Shown: one piece after another, positions 55,137-64,000 of the stretch
How positions within the stretch are numbered: the first letter of the stretch is position 1
Layout of the letters: each line of letters starts with the position of its first letter
Origin: Bacillota bacterium
GTDB taxonomy: Bacteria; Bacillota; Clostridia; Tissierellales; Sedimentibacteraceae
Direction of reading: 5' to 3'
Assembly: GCA_023425285.1 (NCBI GenBank)
Contig: JAFACY010000283.1
Location: 1 to 64,000 of the forward strand
DNA length: 64,000 nt
The notes under the pieces: model-generated
The model's input: the letters and a program-made list of their open reading frames with translations, nothing else
Database searches by the model: none
Told to the model about the DNA's origin: nothing
Program-made: the position numbers and the translations under genes

Positions 55137-56057
55137 TTATTGCTTGCCAACTTCCGTAAGTGCAGATGCAAGTCCTGCAAGTCCCTGAATATCCGACGGA
55201 ACTATAATCTTGGTTGCCTGACCGTTTGCAGCCTTTTCGTACGCTTCAAAGCTCTTCAACGTCAGAACTTCCTTATTAAGTCCCACATCCTTTATCAGCT
55301 TCAAGCCTTCGGCAGTTGCTCTTTGTATGCTCAGTATAGCTTCCGCTTCACCTTCTGCTTCTCTTATGGATGCTTCTTTCTTTGCTTCGGCTCTCAGTAT
55401 CGCAGCCTGTTTTTCTGCCTCAGCTTCAAGGATGAGAGATTCCTTCTTACCCTGTGATACCAATATAGCTGCATTTTTCTGACCTTCGGCTATAAGTATC
55501 GATTCTCTTTTCTCTCTTTCCGCCTTCATTTGTTTTTCCATTGCATTTTGTATTTCTCTCGGAGGAATGATATTCTTAACCTCAACCCTGTTGATTTTAA
55601 TTCCCCAAGGGTCTGTCGCTTCATCAAGTACTACTCTCATTCTCGTATTTATGATTTCTCTTGAGGTTAATGTTTCATCAAGTTCCAAATCTCCTATGAT
55701 ATTTCTCAGTGTCGTTGCTGACAGATTTTCAATAGCCAACATAGGTCTGTCTACGCCGTATGTGAAAAACTTAGGATCTGTTATCTGAAAGAACACAACC
55801 GTATCTATCTGCATGGTTACATTATCCTTAGTTATAACCGGCTGAGGTGCAAAATCAATAACCTGTTCCTTAAGCGATATTTTTTTAGCAATTTTGTCGA
55901 TTAGGGGTACCTTTATGTGAAGTCCCACATTCCATGTCGACTGATAAGCACCAAGACGCTCCACAACATACGCATGCGCCTGAGGCACTATTCTGATATT
56001 TGTTGAAATTAATGCAATTACAATTATTAAAATAAAAGCTAAACCGATGTATTCCAT
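55137..56057 (-). CDS. SPFH/band 7 membrane protein (QmcA/stomatin-like)
   Basis: 306 residues. One N-terminal membrane helix (LAFILIIVIALISTNIRI), band 7 domain from VPQAHAYVVERLG through TLRNIIGDLELDETL, then a long charged coiled coil rich in EAEKQAAILRAEAKKEA. Forms membrane microdomain assemblies. The nfeD gene lies 12 bp upstream, the standard partner. Confidence 0.92.
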   Translation of the reverse strand: MEYIGLAFILIIVIALISTNIRIVPQAHAYVVERLGAYQSTWNVGLHIKVPLIDKIAKKISLKEQVIDFAPQPVITKDNVTMQIDTVVFFQITDPKFFTYGVDRPMLAIENLSATTLRNIIGDLELDETLTSREIINTRMRVVLDEATDPWGIKINRVEVKNIIPPREIQNAMEKQMKAEREKRESILIAEGQKNAAILVSQGKKESLILEAEAEKQAAILRAEAKKEASIREAEGEAEAILSIQRATAEGLKLIKDVGLNKEVLTLKSFEAYEKAANGQATKIIVPSDIQGLAGLASALTEVGKQ

Positions 56058-56069
56058 TCCTTACCTCCA

Positions 56070-56501
56070 CTATTTTCTTTTTACTATGAGCTTTACGCCT
56101 TTTATTTCAACTACAACAACCAGCTCATCCTTCTCGATAATTTCATCGTTTACAGATTTTGCCGACCACATTTGTCCTCTTGCTTTTACGCTTCCTTCGT
56201 TGTTTATATTATTGATTGTTTCAATAACCTTAACCTGTTCTCCTATCAAGGAATCAGCATTTGTTCTTGATCTGCCTATTTTAAGCTTTTTAACGGCAAA
56301 AGGTCTCGTCAATACCAAGCAAATAATTGACACAAACAAGAAAAACATAATTTGCACATGAAGATCAAAGCCAATCAAATAAATCAGCCATGCAACCAAA
56401 GCGCCTATGGCAAACCAAATTGTTGTAAGTCCCATTGTGGCTGCCTCAATCATAATACATACCGCCATTATAATAAGCCAAGCCCATCCGATAAAATCCA
56501 T
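56070..56501 (-). CDS. NfeD-family membrane protein
   Basis: 143 residues. Three membrane helices (WAWLIIMAVCIMIEAATMG ... IMFFLFVSIICLVLTRP) and a C-terminal OB-like domain (SLIGEQVKVIETI ... VKARGQMWSAKS). NfeD proteins work with SPFH proteins. Co-transcribed with the next gene. Confidence 0.9.
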   Translation of the reverse strand: MDFIGWAWLIIMAVCIMIEAATMGLTTIWFAIGALVAWLIYLIGFDLHVQIMFFLFVSIICLVLTRPFAVKKLKIGRSRTNADSLIGEQVKVIETINNINNEGSVKARGQMWSAKSVNDEIIEKDELVVVVEIKGVKLIVKRK

Positions 56502-56573
56502 ATTAAGCTCCTTTAAAAGTATTCTTATTAATTATATACCACATTCCAACCAAGGTAAACAAAAAATTAACAA

Positions 56574-58127
56574 TCAATCGATTATGCCGCTCAGCGTCTG
56601 GTAGGGATTAACATATGTATTGTAGATGCTCACTGCGTAATGGAGGTGCGGACCCGTTGAAAATCCGGTAGTTCCCACAGTTCCTATCACGTCCTCCATT
56701 TTTATTGTATCTCCTTTTTTAACAGATATTGTGTCTAAATGGTAATATGATGTAAAAAGTCCCATACCGTGGTCTATAACAACCGTGTTTCCGGGAGACA
56801 AAAGTCCTTCCATCGCAAAAGTAACTATACCGTTGTTCGGCGCTTTAATTTCCGTACCTATGGGTGCAGCAAGATCAATTCCCGAATGTCGGGATGATGA
56901 TTGCTCATTATTTACAAATCTTATTTCTGCAAAATCAGTGGTCAGCCTGCCCTCAACAGGCATAATGAATGCACCGTCCCACAGCTTCTCAGGTTCTGAA
57001 ACGGTTCTTGCAGGCTTCACAAGCTGTGCGAACTCATAAATAGCGGTATTATCATTGTTGGTTTCATTCATTTCTTCCGAAACCGTCAGATATTGAGTCT
57101 TAAAGGCTTTGTCTTTTATTTCAAGTGTTTTGACTATTGTGTACTCTCCGACTCGCCCTTCGTTTATGGTAACATTCAGATCATACATGCCTGCTTTAGC
57201 GTATAGATCAATTGGGCATACAAACATACCCCTTCCCTTGTATGTGTACATTTCCGCAGGGATTTTAACCGCATCTGTCTTCAGCGTAACTGTTTCATCG
57301 GGATTCAGATTATCTACGGATATCAGAAGTACATTGCCCGGGTAATTGTCCTTTGTTACAACCACAGCATCGGCAGCCTTATCCACACTGACCGTAAATT
57401 TAATCGTCTGGTTTCCGTAGCTGTCCGTGCTGTCCTTTAAAAACCACTGTGCCTGACATTCAATGTCGTATTTTCCGTCTGCGTTAAGCCCGTTTAAAAG
57501 CTCCTGAAGATTTTTACCGGTGCTGATTGGATTTCCGTCCGAAAATATCCTTACTACCTGACTGTCCGGATGTCTTTCATACACTATGTCCAGTGTTTCA
57601 TTCCCGGTATATATTATTTCATCATTTGATACCGGCTTTATTGTTCCTTCCTTTTCGGCATACATACCGTCTATGTTCTTGTAGTTCCATTCATATTCTT
57701 TTGCAGGAAAATAACCTTCTTCATTATAATCTATGTAGAAATCATAGAGAGTATTATCAATATATACATGTGAAAAATTTTCATTCAAAAACAACTGTCT
57801 TGCTGCACCGTCATTAACCTTGTAATTCCCGGCATCACGTACCACGTATATGGATTTATCACTCAAATCAAAATTTAATCTGTAATGCTCTGTACCGGAG
57901 CTTTTTATTACATTTATTTCAAAGTCAGAAGCGTTACCCGCATTAGTCTCGGCTTTATCCCTGCTGTTGAGCGCCTTTAAAATTGCAGATGCATCCTCGC
58001 TGTCCCCGGGAATGATCACTTTTTCACCGTTTGATAAATTTATTGCTTCTATTTCGTCAACCTTATCATTTGGGCTGCAGCTCATAAGCATTACTATTGA
58101 TACCAGTACGATTAATATTTTTTTCAT
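56574..58127 (-). CDS. M23 metallopeptidase lipoprotein
   Basis: 517 residues from ATG at 58,127 (GGAGGG upstream). Lipoprotein signal KKILIVLVSIVMLMSC with lipobox LMSC. The C-terminal 130 residues are a peptidase M23 domain: HSGIDLAAP (His and Asp zinc ligands) and GPHLHYAVS (HxH), with a further YYHLD. The middle is beta-rich. A likely peptidoglycan hydrolase on the outer face of the membrane. Stands alone. Confidence 0.9.
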   Translation of the reverse strand: MKKILIVLVSIVMLMSCSPNDKVDEIEAINLSNGEKVIIPGDSEDASAILKALNSRDKAETNAGNASDFEINVIKSSGTEHYRLNFDLSDKSIYVVRDAGNYKVNDGAARQLFLNENFSHVYIDNTLYDFYIDYNEEGYFPAKEYEWNYKNIDGMYAEKEGTIKPVSNDEIIYTGNETLDIVYERHPDSQVVRIFSDGNPISTGKNLQELLNGLNADGKYDIECQAQWFLKDSTDSYGNQTIKFTVSVDKAADAVVVTKDNYPGNVLLISVDNLNPDETVTLKTDAVKIPAEMYTYKGRGMFVCPIDLYAKAGMYDLNVTINEGRVGEYTIVKTLEIKDKAFKTQYLTVSEEMNETNNDNTAIYEFAQLVKPARTVSEPEKLWDGAFIMPVEGRLTTDFAEIRFVNNEQSSSRHSGIDLAAPIGTEIKAPNNGIVTFAMEGLLSPGNTVVIDHGMGLFTSYYHLDTISVKKGDTIKMEDVIGTVGTTGFSTGPHLHYAVSIYNTYVNPYQTLSGIID

Positions 58128-58145
58128 AGAACCCTCCTTTTTCAA

Positions 58146-58318
58146 TATTTTTAGTTTAAATACTTGTTTTATACATTTTATTATAATTGCTTTTTATTAT
58201 TCTACCACAAAAATAGCAGAAGAACCCACATAAATTGTCGGGTTCTTTATAATAGGAATGGGGACACACCTTTAGTTAATGGATAGTCTTTGAAGTATAA
58301 GGAATGTCTCCGTTATTA
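58146..58318. other. Intergenic hairpin and REP-like traces
   Basis: AAGAACCC (58,220-58,227) pairs with GGGTTCTT (58,240-58,247), a possible weak terminator for the nucleoside transporter operon. Beside it, AATGGGGACA and AATGTCTCC (58,257-58,312) recall the ends of small REP-like repeats in clostridia. Evidence is thin. Confidence 0.35.
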
Positions 58319-59275
58319 TTATCGTTCTTCTCTGTAGTAATTTATTCCACAGCTTGCAGGTCTCGTGTTTTTCTTTGACTTGCGTACGGAGGTGATAACA
58401 AGTATAAGCGCCGTTATAATGAAGGGCAGCATATCATAAAACGCATTGGGAAATGTGAATATATCCTTGGGGAAATAATATTTTAAAACATTAAAGCCAC
58501 CGAATACGAATGAGCCGAAAATTGCTCTCACAGGACTCCATGAAGCAAAAATTACGAGTGCCACCGCAATCCATCCGAGTCCGTTTACGCTGTTGCTCAT
58601 CCACACGCCGCCGTTTATAATCAGCGAACAGTAAGCTCCGCCTATGCCACAGATGCCGCCTCCCAGCAAAATATTGAAATATTTATATTTTGTAACCTTT
58701 ATACCTGCCGCATCAGCCGATGCAGGATTTTCTCCTATGGCTCTTAAATTAAGTCCTGTTTTCGTCCTGTTCAAATAGATGCTGAGTATTATTGCCGTAA
58801 CTATACCGATGTACACAAAGGGATTATACTGAAAAAACAACTGCCCCAATACGGGTATGTCACTTAATCCTGAAATATATACGTTCCTTATCTGCTGACT
58901 TATGATTTCCGGAAGCTTTAAGGAGCTGCTGTGCGAATTTGCAATCATGTACTCTCCTATAAAGTTGGAAATTCCTATGCCGAAAATTGTAAGCGTAAGA
59001 CCTGTTACATTCTGATCCGCCATAAATGTTACGGTGAGGATTGCATAAATCAAAGCACCCAATAAGCCGGCAATGAATGCTGCTGCCAGGGCAATAAAAA
59101 AATTATTGGTCATATAGCCTGCCATAAATCCGGCACAGGCTCCCATTGACATCATGCCCTCAACACCAAGATTTAAGTGTCCCGATTTTTCATTCATAAT
59201 TTCGCCCAATGTACCGAACAACAGAGGTGTTCCCGCAAAGACAGCGGCTACCAGAAAATTGATAAATTTAATCAT
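58319..59275 (-). CDS. nupQ: Nucleoside ABC transporter permease (NupQ-type)
   Basis: 318 residues, about nine or ten membrane helices; ATMPLLFGTLGEIMNEKSG-like start and GEN-PASADAAGI coupling motif (IGENPASADAAGIKVTKYKY). Last gene of the operon. ATG overlaps the nupP stop (ATGA). Confidence 0.88.
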   Translation of the reverse strand: MIKFINFLVAAVFAGTPLLFGTLGEIMNEKSGHLNLGVEGMMSMGACAGFMAGYMTNNFFIALAAAFIAGLLGALIYAILTVTFMADQNVTGLTLTIFGIGISNFIGEYMIANSHSSSLKLPEIISQQIRNVYISGLSDIPVLGQLFFQYNPFVYIGIVTAIILSIYLNRTKTGLNLRAIGENPASADAAGIKVTKYKYFNILLGGGICGIGGAYCSLIINGGVWMSNSVNGLGWIAVALVIFASWSPVRAIFGSFVFGGFNVLKYYFPKDIFTFPNAFYDMLPFIITALILVITSVRKSKKNTRPASCGINYYREER

Positions 59276-60348
59276 GACTTTGCTCCTCCTTTATTGCCAA
59301 AAACAAATTTGTATCTTACGAAAAATTCACAGCCAAGTATGAAAAATAAAATTATTCCCTGCAGAACCGAAGCCGAATAGGTCGATAATCCGTAGGTTGA
59401 CTGCATTACACTGCTTCCCTTTTCCAATACACTGAATAAAAATGATACAAGCAATATTCCTAACGGATTTAAATTTGCAAGCCATGCCACTATTATGGCA
59501 GTGAAGCCTACGCCTCCGGCAACAGACGCCGCCAGTGTCATATCGGAGCCGGCAGACTGTATAACTCCCGTTACACCACAAACACCACCGCTTAAAATCA
59601 TCGTCCTTAAAACAATTTTTTTTACATTCATTCCTGCATATCGTGCGGTGGATTGACTTTCACCCACTACATTTATTTCATAGCCCTGCTTTGTATATCT
59701 TAAATAAATAAATATTATTACAACCAATATTATTCCTATAATCCACCCGAACTGTATGCCGAACACCTTATCCAGCTGAGCATTGGTAACAAATCTCGCA
59801 ATTTTGGGAAACCCCGAGGACCCCGGGTCCTTCCACGGACCGTCCCTCAAGAATGATATTACATGAAGAGCTATATAATTGAGCATCAATGTAAAAAGAG
59901 TTTCGTTTGTGTCAAATTTCGTTTTAAATATTGCTGGAATCAAGCCCCACAATCCTCCGCCTATAAATCCGGCTACAAACATTATCAGCAGCAATAATCC
60001 ATGAGGTAAATTGCTGTGAAACAGCGCAAAGTATGAGGAGAACACTGCACCCATTATTATCTGTCCTTCTGCTCCTATGTTCCAGAATTTCATTTTAAAA
60101 GCAAGAATAACTCCCAATGAAGACATTAATAGAGGAATCATAATTTTTATGGTTGCCTGTATAGCCATTTTACTTCTGAATGCACCCGATATGATTGTTC
60201 CGTACAGCTCCACCGGATTGTAGCCGATCATCAGGATAAATAAGCCGCCTGCAACCAGGGCAAATACAAAAGCAATTATTCTGAGTCTCATTATCTCAAA
60301 TTGAGATCTCTCAAGATTTTTAACAGTTCGTATAAATGTCTTACTCAT
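59272..60348 (-). CDS. nupP: Nucleoside ABC transporter permease (NupP-type)
   Basis: 358 residues from ATG at 60,348, 9 bases after AAGGAG; longer starts at 60,354/60,357 leave no space for the site. Membrane helices throughout; conserved VVGESQSTARYAGMNVKKI coupling helix and ALHVISFLRDGPWKDPG, the family's outer loop. Overlaps the ATPase stop by 8 bases. Confidence 0.88.
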   Translation of the reverse strand: MSKTFIRTVKNLERSQFEIMRLRIIAFVFALVAGGLFILMIGYNPVELYGTIISGAFRSKMAIQATIKIMIPLLMSSLGVILAFKMKFWNIGAEGQIIMGAVFSSYFALFHSNLPHGLLLLIMFVAGFIGGGLWGLIPAIFKTKFDTNETLFTLMLNYIALHVISFLRDGPWKDPGSSGFPKIARFVTNAQLDKVFGIQFGWIIGIILVVIIFIYLRYTKQGYEINVVGESQSTARYAGMNVKKIVLRTMILSGGVCGVTGVIQSAGSDMTLAASVAGGVGFTAIIVAWLANLNPLGILLVSFLFSVLEKGSSVMQSTYGLSTYSASVLQGIILFFILGCEFFVRYKFVFGNKGGAKS

Positions 60349-61876
60349 CCTCATCAACTCCTTCCATGCTGCGTCCCGCCATCATCAATCCTATTTCTTC
60401 CTTCGTGGTTTCTCTTGCATTAACTATACCCTTTACCTCTCCGTGACACAAAACCATAATTCTGTCGGAAAGCTCCAATAAAACGTCCAGGTCCTCACCT
60501 ATGAATAATACTGCCACACCCTTTTGCTTCTGCTCATTCAACAAGTCATAAATAAGATAGGATGAGTTTATGTCGAGACCTCTTACGGGATATGCGGTAA
60601 TAAGGACGTTGGGATTTGATTCAATTTCTCTTCCTAAAAGTACCTTCTGCACATTTCCGCCTGACATCATTCTTACAGGCATATCAATATTTCTCGTTAC
60701 AATTTCCAATTTGCTTACCAATTGCTCCGATAACTTCCTCGCCGGATTTTTATCCACGAAAAAGCCTCTGTTGCTCTTATATGATTTAAGCATTACATTT
60801 TCAACCATTCCCATGGAGCTTACAAGTCCCATGCCGAGACGATCCTCCGGAACAAAGCTCATGCTTATACCTAAGTTGATTATTTCATCCGGAGTCTTTC
60901 CTATGATGTTTTCCTTGTTGCACAATACTGCACCGTGCTTTATTTTCATCAAGCCCGCTATTGACTCGCACAATTCTTTCTGACCGCTTCCGGCAATGCC
61001 GGCAACACCTAATATTTCTCCTCTTTTAAGCTTGAAGTTTACATTTTTAAGCGCTTCTCTTCCGTCCTCTCCCACTACGGAAAGGTCAACCACCTTCAGT
61101 ATTGTTTTTTTATTTTCTGTTTCCGGACGCTTAATTTTCAAGCTTACAGGTCTTCCCACCATTAATTCGGTAAGCTTATTTTCATCTGTGCAGCATGTTT
61201 CAACAGTGTCTATCAGATTTCCCTTTCTGAGAATTGCAACCCTGTCGCTTATTTCCATAACCTCATTGAGCTTGTGTGTTATGATAATTATGGCACTGCC
61301 CTGCTCCTTCATATTTCTTAAAATCCTGAACAGTCTTTCTGTTTCCTGAGGCGTAAGCACAGCTGTCGGTTCATCTAATATGAGTATTTTTGCACCGCGA
61401 TACAGAACCTTCATTATTTCTACGGTCTGCTTCTCACTTACGGACATGTTATATACTTCTTTATCCGAATCTATTTCAAGACCGAATTTATTGCTTATCT
61501 CTGATATTTTTTCTCTGAGGACCTTTGGCTTGTGATATTGTCCCTTAGTTCCAAGCACTATATTATCGGCAGCACTGAATGCTTCAACCAATTTGAAATG
61601 CTGGTGAATCATACCTATACCGAGATTGATCGCATCGTTTGGCGAAGAAATGGTTACGTCCCTGCCTGCGACAGTTATGGTGCCTCCGTCAGGATAATAA
61701 ATTCCGGAAAGCATATTCATCAATGTTGTTTTACCCGAGCCGTTTTCTCCAAGCAACGCAAGAATTTCTCCGTATTTTATACCGAGATCTATACTGTTAT
61801 TGGCAACGACACTTCCGAATTTTTTTGATATGCCCTTGAGCTCTATGGCGTAATTTTCTTTTTTTGTCTCAATCAT
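60341..61876 (-). CDS. nupO: Nucleoside ABC transporter ATPase, double-domain (NupO-type)
   Basis: 511 residues from ATG at 61,876 (GAGGAGAG upstream). Two ABC domains: GENGSGKTT near residue 45 with MSVSEKQTVEIMKVL and ILDEPTAVLTP; the second has GIAGSGQKE in place of a full Walker A and MSGGNVQKVLLGREI, as usual for the second half of this family. Drives uptake of guanosine and other nucleosides. Confidence 0.9.
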   Translation of the reverse strand: MIETKKENYAIELKGISKKFGSVVANNSIDLGIKYGEILALLGENGSGKTTLMNMLSGIYYPDGGTITVAGRDVTISSPNDAINLGIGMIHQHFKLVEAFSAADNIVLGTKGQYHKPKVLREKISEISNKFGLEIDSDKEVYNMSVSEKQTVEIMKVLYRGAKILILDEPTAVLTPQETERLFRILRNMKEQGSAIIIITHKLNEVMEISDRVAILRKGNLIDTVETCCTDENKLTELMVGRPVSLKIKRPETENKKTILKVVDLSVVGEDGREALKNVNFKLKRGEILGVAGIAGSGQKELCESIAGLMKIKHGAVLCNKENIIGKTPDEIINLGISMSFVPEDRLGMGLVSSMGMVENVMLKSYKSNRGFFVDKNPARKLSEQLVSKLEIVTRNIDMPVRMMSGGNVQKVLLGREIESNPNVLITAYPVRGLDINSSYLIYDLLNEQKQKGVAVLFIGEDLDVLLELSDRIMVLCHGEVKGIVNARETTKEEIGLMMAGRSMEGVDEDE

Positions 61877-61935
61877 AACTCTCCTCTGATAAAAACAGCC
61901 GGCTATTGACATTTGCATAGCCGGCTCGTTATATA

Positions 61936-63084
61936 TTATTTCACGCTGACTGTTTTAAAGTACCAGTTGATTCCTCCGGTAATCGTCGCATCGTCAAGTG
62001 TTTTTCCTGCTTCTCCGACAGTCTTGCCGTCATTTGTTTCTATAACGCCGTCAAAAACATTGAAGCTTCCGTCAAGTATTTTTTGTTCTGTTTCCTCGAT
62101 AGCAGCTGCAGTACCGTCGGCAATAATATTTTCATTTAAAGGAGAAATTGCTATTAAGCCTTCCTTCATGCCACCAAAGTAATTTTCATTTGTCCAGTTT
62201 CCTTTCATTGCCTGCTCTGTAGCATATGTGTAGTATGCTCCCCAATTCCATACTGCTGATGTCAATGTTGCTTTCGGTGCATCCTTAGACATGTCCGAAT
62301 TGTAACCAATACCGAATTTTCCTGCCTTTTCCGCTTCCAGCTGAGGATTTGGTGTATCACAGTGCTGAGCTATTACATCAACGCCCTCAGCCAGCAATGC
62401 TTTTGCGGCATTTGTTTCTTCCTCTGGTGAATACCAGCTGTTTGTAACCTTTACGTATACCTTAGCATCCGGATTAACTGAGTAAACACCCATTGCAAAT
62501 GCATTTATACCGCCTGTAACCTCTGAGTTATCCTGTCCCATAGCAGCTACGTAACCAATAAGATTTGTCTCTGTCTTAAGACCTGCAGCAATACCTGTTA
62601 AGTATCTTGCCTGATAAATTCTTCCGAAATAGTTGTTGAAGTTTGAAGCATTGCTTTTGTATCCTGAACCATGTGAGAAAATAACTTCAGGATATTCGTC
62701 TGCAAGTGCCTCCATTGTATCCATGTATCCCCAGCTTGTACCGAAAATTATGTCCGCACCCTCTTCTATACATTCAAGAATTGCTGTTTCAGTTGCTGTA
62801 GGGTCTGTATCATTAACATTATTTTTTCTTATTATCTGGCTGTCGGACAGACCAAGCGCTTTTTGCATTTCTACTATTCCCTGATCATGCGCAAAGGTGT
62901 ATCCCGAACCGTCTGCAGGATTTCCTATGTGTATAACGCCAACTTTAAAATCCTTATCAACGTTTGAACTTCCCGGTTCTTGAGGTGTTTGAGGCTCCTG
63001 AGGAGTTTGTGCTGCTTGCTGTGAACAAGCTGACAGCGAAAAGATGAGTATAAGCGACAAAATAATAATAAATAGTTTTTTCAT
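61936..63084 (-). CDS. nupN: BMP-family nucleoside-binding lipoprotein (NupN-type)
   Basis: 382 residues. Lipoprotein signal KKLFIIILSLILIFSLSAC with lipobox LSAC, then a short linker of TPQEPQ repeats, then the BMP fold: KVGVIHIGNPADGSGYT, IIFGTSWGYMDTMEAL, GYVAAMGQDNSEVTGGINAF and VDVIAQHCDTPNP. It binds nucleosides outside the cell. It is the first gene of nupNOPQ and is preceded by a guanine-class riboswitch. Confidence 0.9.
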   Translation of the reverse strand: MKKLFIIILSLILIFSLSACSQQAAQTPQEPQTPQEPGSSNVDKDFKVGVIHIGNPADGSGYTFAHDQGIVEMQKALGLSDSQIIRKNNVNDTDPTATETAILECIEEGADIIFGTSWGYMDTMEALADEYPEVIFSHGSGYKSNASNFNNYFGRIYQARYLTGIAAGLKTETNLIGYVAAMGQDNSEVTGGINAFAMGVYSVNPDAKVYVKVTNSWYSPEEETNAAKALLAEGVDVIAQHCDTPNPQLEAEKAGKFGIGYNSDMSKDAPKATLTSAVWNWGAYYTYATEQAMKGNWTNENYFGGMKEGLIAISPLNENIIADGTAAAIEETEQKILDGSFNVFDGVIETNDGKTVGEAGKTLDDATITGGINWYFKTVSVK

Positions 63085-63184
63085 TTTTTTCTCCTTATTT
63101 GTATTAGTGGATAAATCAATACGAACACCTCAATAAGCAGATGACCCAAACTTTATATTTGGTGTCAGTCACTTATGCTGGAAG

Positions 63185-63213
63185 TAAAAAAATACGTATA
63201 GAAAGACTATACG
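63185..63213 (-). terminator. Riboswitch terminator (expression platform)
   Basis: On the minus strand CGTATAG (63,207-63,213) pairs with CTATACG (63,195-63,201), then seven T. The ATAGTC part (63,205-63,210) can instead pair with GACTAT of the aptamer's 3' strand (63,239-63,244) to form an antiterminator. Confidence 0.75.
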
Positions 63214-63231
63214 CACCATATAAAAACTAAA

Positions 63232-63306
63232 ACTATCAATAGTCAAACAATTTACGGTTGTTTGGTAGAAACTTAGGAACCATATCTCCCACATTATATT
63301 GATGCG
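63232..63306 (-). promoter_or_regulatory. Purine riboswitch aptamer, guanine class
   Basis: The minus-strand order ATATAAT, GATATGG, AAGTTTCTACC, ACCGTAAA, GACTATTGAT is the purine riboswitch consensus. P1 is ATCAATA/TATTGAT. The discriminating base in GACTAT is C, as in guanine/hypoxanthine sensors (U would mean adenine), and TTTCTACC is not changed as in 2'-deoxyguanosine types. It precedes nupN, and ligand binding would free the terminator and shut transport off. Confidence 0.88.
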
Positions 63307-63323
63307 TTCATATTTAATTTTCT

Positions 63324-63349
63324 TTTGTATGGATATTATACCATACAAA
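63324..63349 (-). promoter_or_regulatory. nup promoter -10 inside a 9-bp inverted repeat
   Basis: TTTGTATGG (63,324-63,332) and CCATACAAA (63,341-63,349) are perfect inverted repeats around an extended -10, TGGTATAAT. The weak -35 TTGCTT (63,357-63,362) lies 16 bp away. A repressor bound here would block transcription. Confidence 0.6.
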
Positions 63350-63438
63350 CAGGAATAAGCAAGTACTTTTTTCTTAATAATTTTCGTAATTAGTCAAATT
63401 ATTGTTAATTAATTTGAGGTTATCGTTTGTTAATATGA

Positions 63439-64000
63439 CTATTGCTTAAGTATCAGACCTACGGGGCAGTGATCGCTTCCATAAATCCCGGGACATATAA
63501 ATGCATCCTCCAATTCATTCTGCAAGGCTTGCGATGTAACAAAATAATCGATTCTCCAGCCTATATTTCGTTCTCTTGCCTTTGCAAAATTTGACCACCA
63601 TGAATATGCCTCTTCCTTATCCGGATAAAAGTATCTGAAGGTATCGATAAAGCCCGCAGCAATAAGCTCAGTCATCTTATTTCTCTCTTCCTCCGTAAAA
63701 CCGGCATTCTTCTTGTTCGTTTTAGGGTTTTTTAAATCTATTTCCTTGTGCGCAACGTTCAAATCTCCGCACATTATAACCGGCTTACATTCTTCCAGAC
63801 CCTTAAGGTACTTTCTGAAATCATCCTCCCGGACCATCCTGTAGTCCAGGCGCTCAAGCTCTCTTTTGGAATTGGGCGTATACACATTAACCAGGTAAAA
63901 CTTATCAAATTCTAATGTTATTACTCTTCCTTCCTGGTCATGCTCCTCTATTCCGATGCCATAAGAGCACGATAACGGCTTATGCCTGGTAAATACGGCA
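63439..64000 (-). CDS. xth: Exodeoxyribonuclease III (ExoA/XthA), partial
   Basis: The gene runs off the right edge; 187 C-terminal residues are visible and the frame is open through 63,999. Motifs: [30 protein letters not shown] (metal and catalytic Asp/Asn), [22 protein letters not shown] and [11 protein letters not shown] with the catalytic His. An AP endonuclease and 3'-5' exonuclease of base-excision repair. Confidence 0.95.
   Translation of the reverse strand, partial: AVFTRHKPLSCSYGIGIEEHDQEGRVITLEFDKFYLVNVYTPNSKRELERLDYRMVREDDFRKYLKGLEECKPVIMCGDLNVAHKEIDLKNPKTNKKNAGFTEEERNKMTELIAAGFIDTFRYFYPDKEEAYSWWSNFAKARERNIGWRIDYFVTSQALQNELEDAFICPGIYGSDHCPVGLILKQ

Noticed and set aside
60570..60983. 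A 137-codon plus-strand frame
   Set aside because: Antisense to the nucleoside transporter ATPase, no domain or start signals.

Overview
The window joins two kinds of DNA. Positions 1 to about 26,990 are part of an integrative conjugative element (ICE) carrying defence cargo. From the tRNA-Ser gene (26,990-27,075) onward the sequence is a more AT-rich chromosome of a low-GC anaerobic Firmicute, probably class Clostridia or Tissierellia. That call rests on strong GGAGG ribosome sites, TTGACA/TATAAT promoters, an oxygen-sensitive Fe-S L-serine dehydratase, a YabM/YabN/HU gene order, ComF next to RecD2, an S-layer homology protein and a purine riboswitch. The exact genus cannot be read from the sequence.

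Element part. The left edge holds the N-terminus of an AAA ATPase, then plus-strand ICE genes (a small Cys protein, a DUF4314 protein and its partner). The partner gene is cut by a recombination scar at about 1,548-1,620. A long minus-strand block follows. In transcription order from 23,094 down it reads: STAND-type NTPase with TPRs, cupin-like protein, excisionase-like HTH protein, a 42-residue ORF, brxA, brxB, brxC, pglX, an undescribed membrane/coiled-coil protein, pglZ, brxL. This is a complete type 1 BREX phage-defence system with extra members. After brxL comes a second, partly decayed set: GIY-YIG nuclease, macro-domain protein (interrupted by an early stop), DUF4268 nuclease-like protein, VWA protein and a truncated ADP-ribosylglycohydrolase. 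The element ends with a plus-strand recombination module: small ICE protein, sigma-like factor, about 600 bp of structured non-coding DNA, MazF/PemK-like protein, Xis and tyrosine integrase. The integrase lies against the 3' end of tRNA-Ser(CGA), the likely attachment site.

Chromosome part. In order: aldo/keto reductase-sdaAB-sdaAA (serine catabolism); AI-2E permease; radical SAM protein preceded by three DnaA boxes; SLH protein; ABC-F protein; alr-glyA; a livJHMGF branched-chain amino acid transporter; a Fur-family regulator with a heavy-metal permease behind a 7-1-7 operator; HU; YabN/MazG; SpoVB-like flippase; recD2-comF; 5-formyl-THF cyclo-ligase; site-2 protease; CorC/HlyC protein; DUF5317 protein; NfeD-SPFH pair; M23 lipoprotein; and a nupNOPQ-type nucleoside transporter under a guanine-class riboswitch plus an operator-like palindrome. 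The window closes inside an exonuclease III gene.

The most interesting parts are the non-canonical members of the BREX operon, the broken ADP-ribose genes beside it, an integrase that seems to start at ATA, the unpaired MazF-like gene behind a structured RNA region, and the double control (palindrome plus riboswitch) of the nucleoside transporter.
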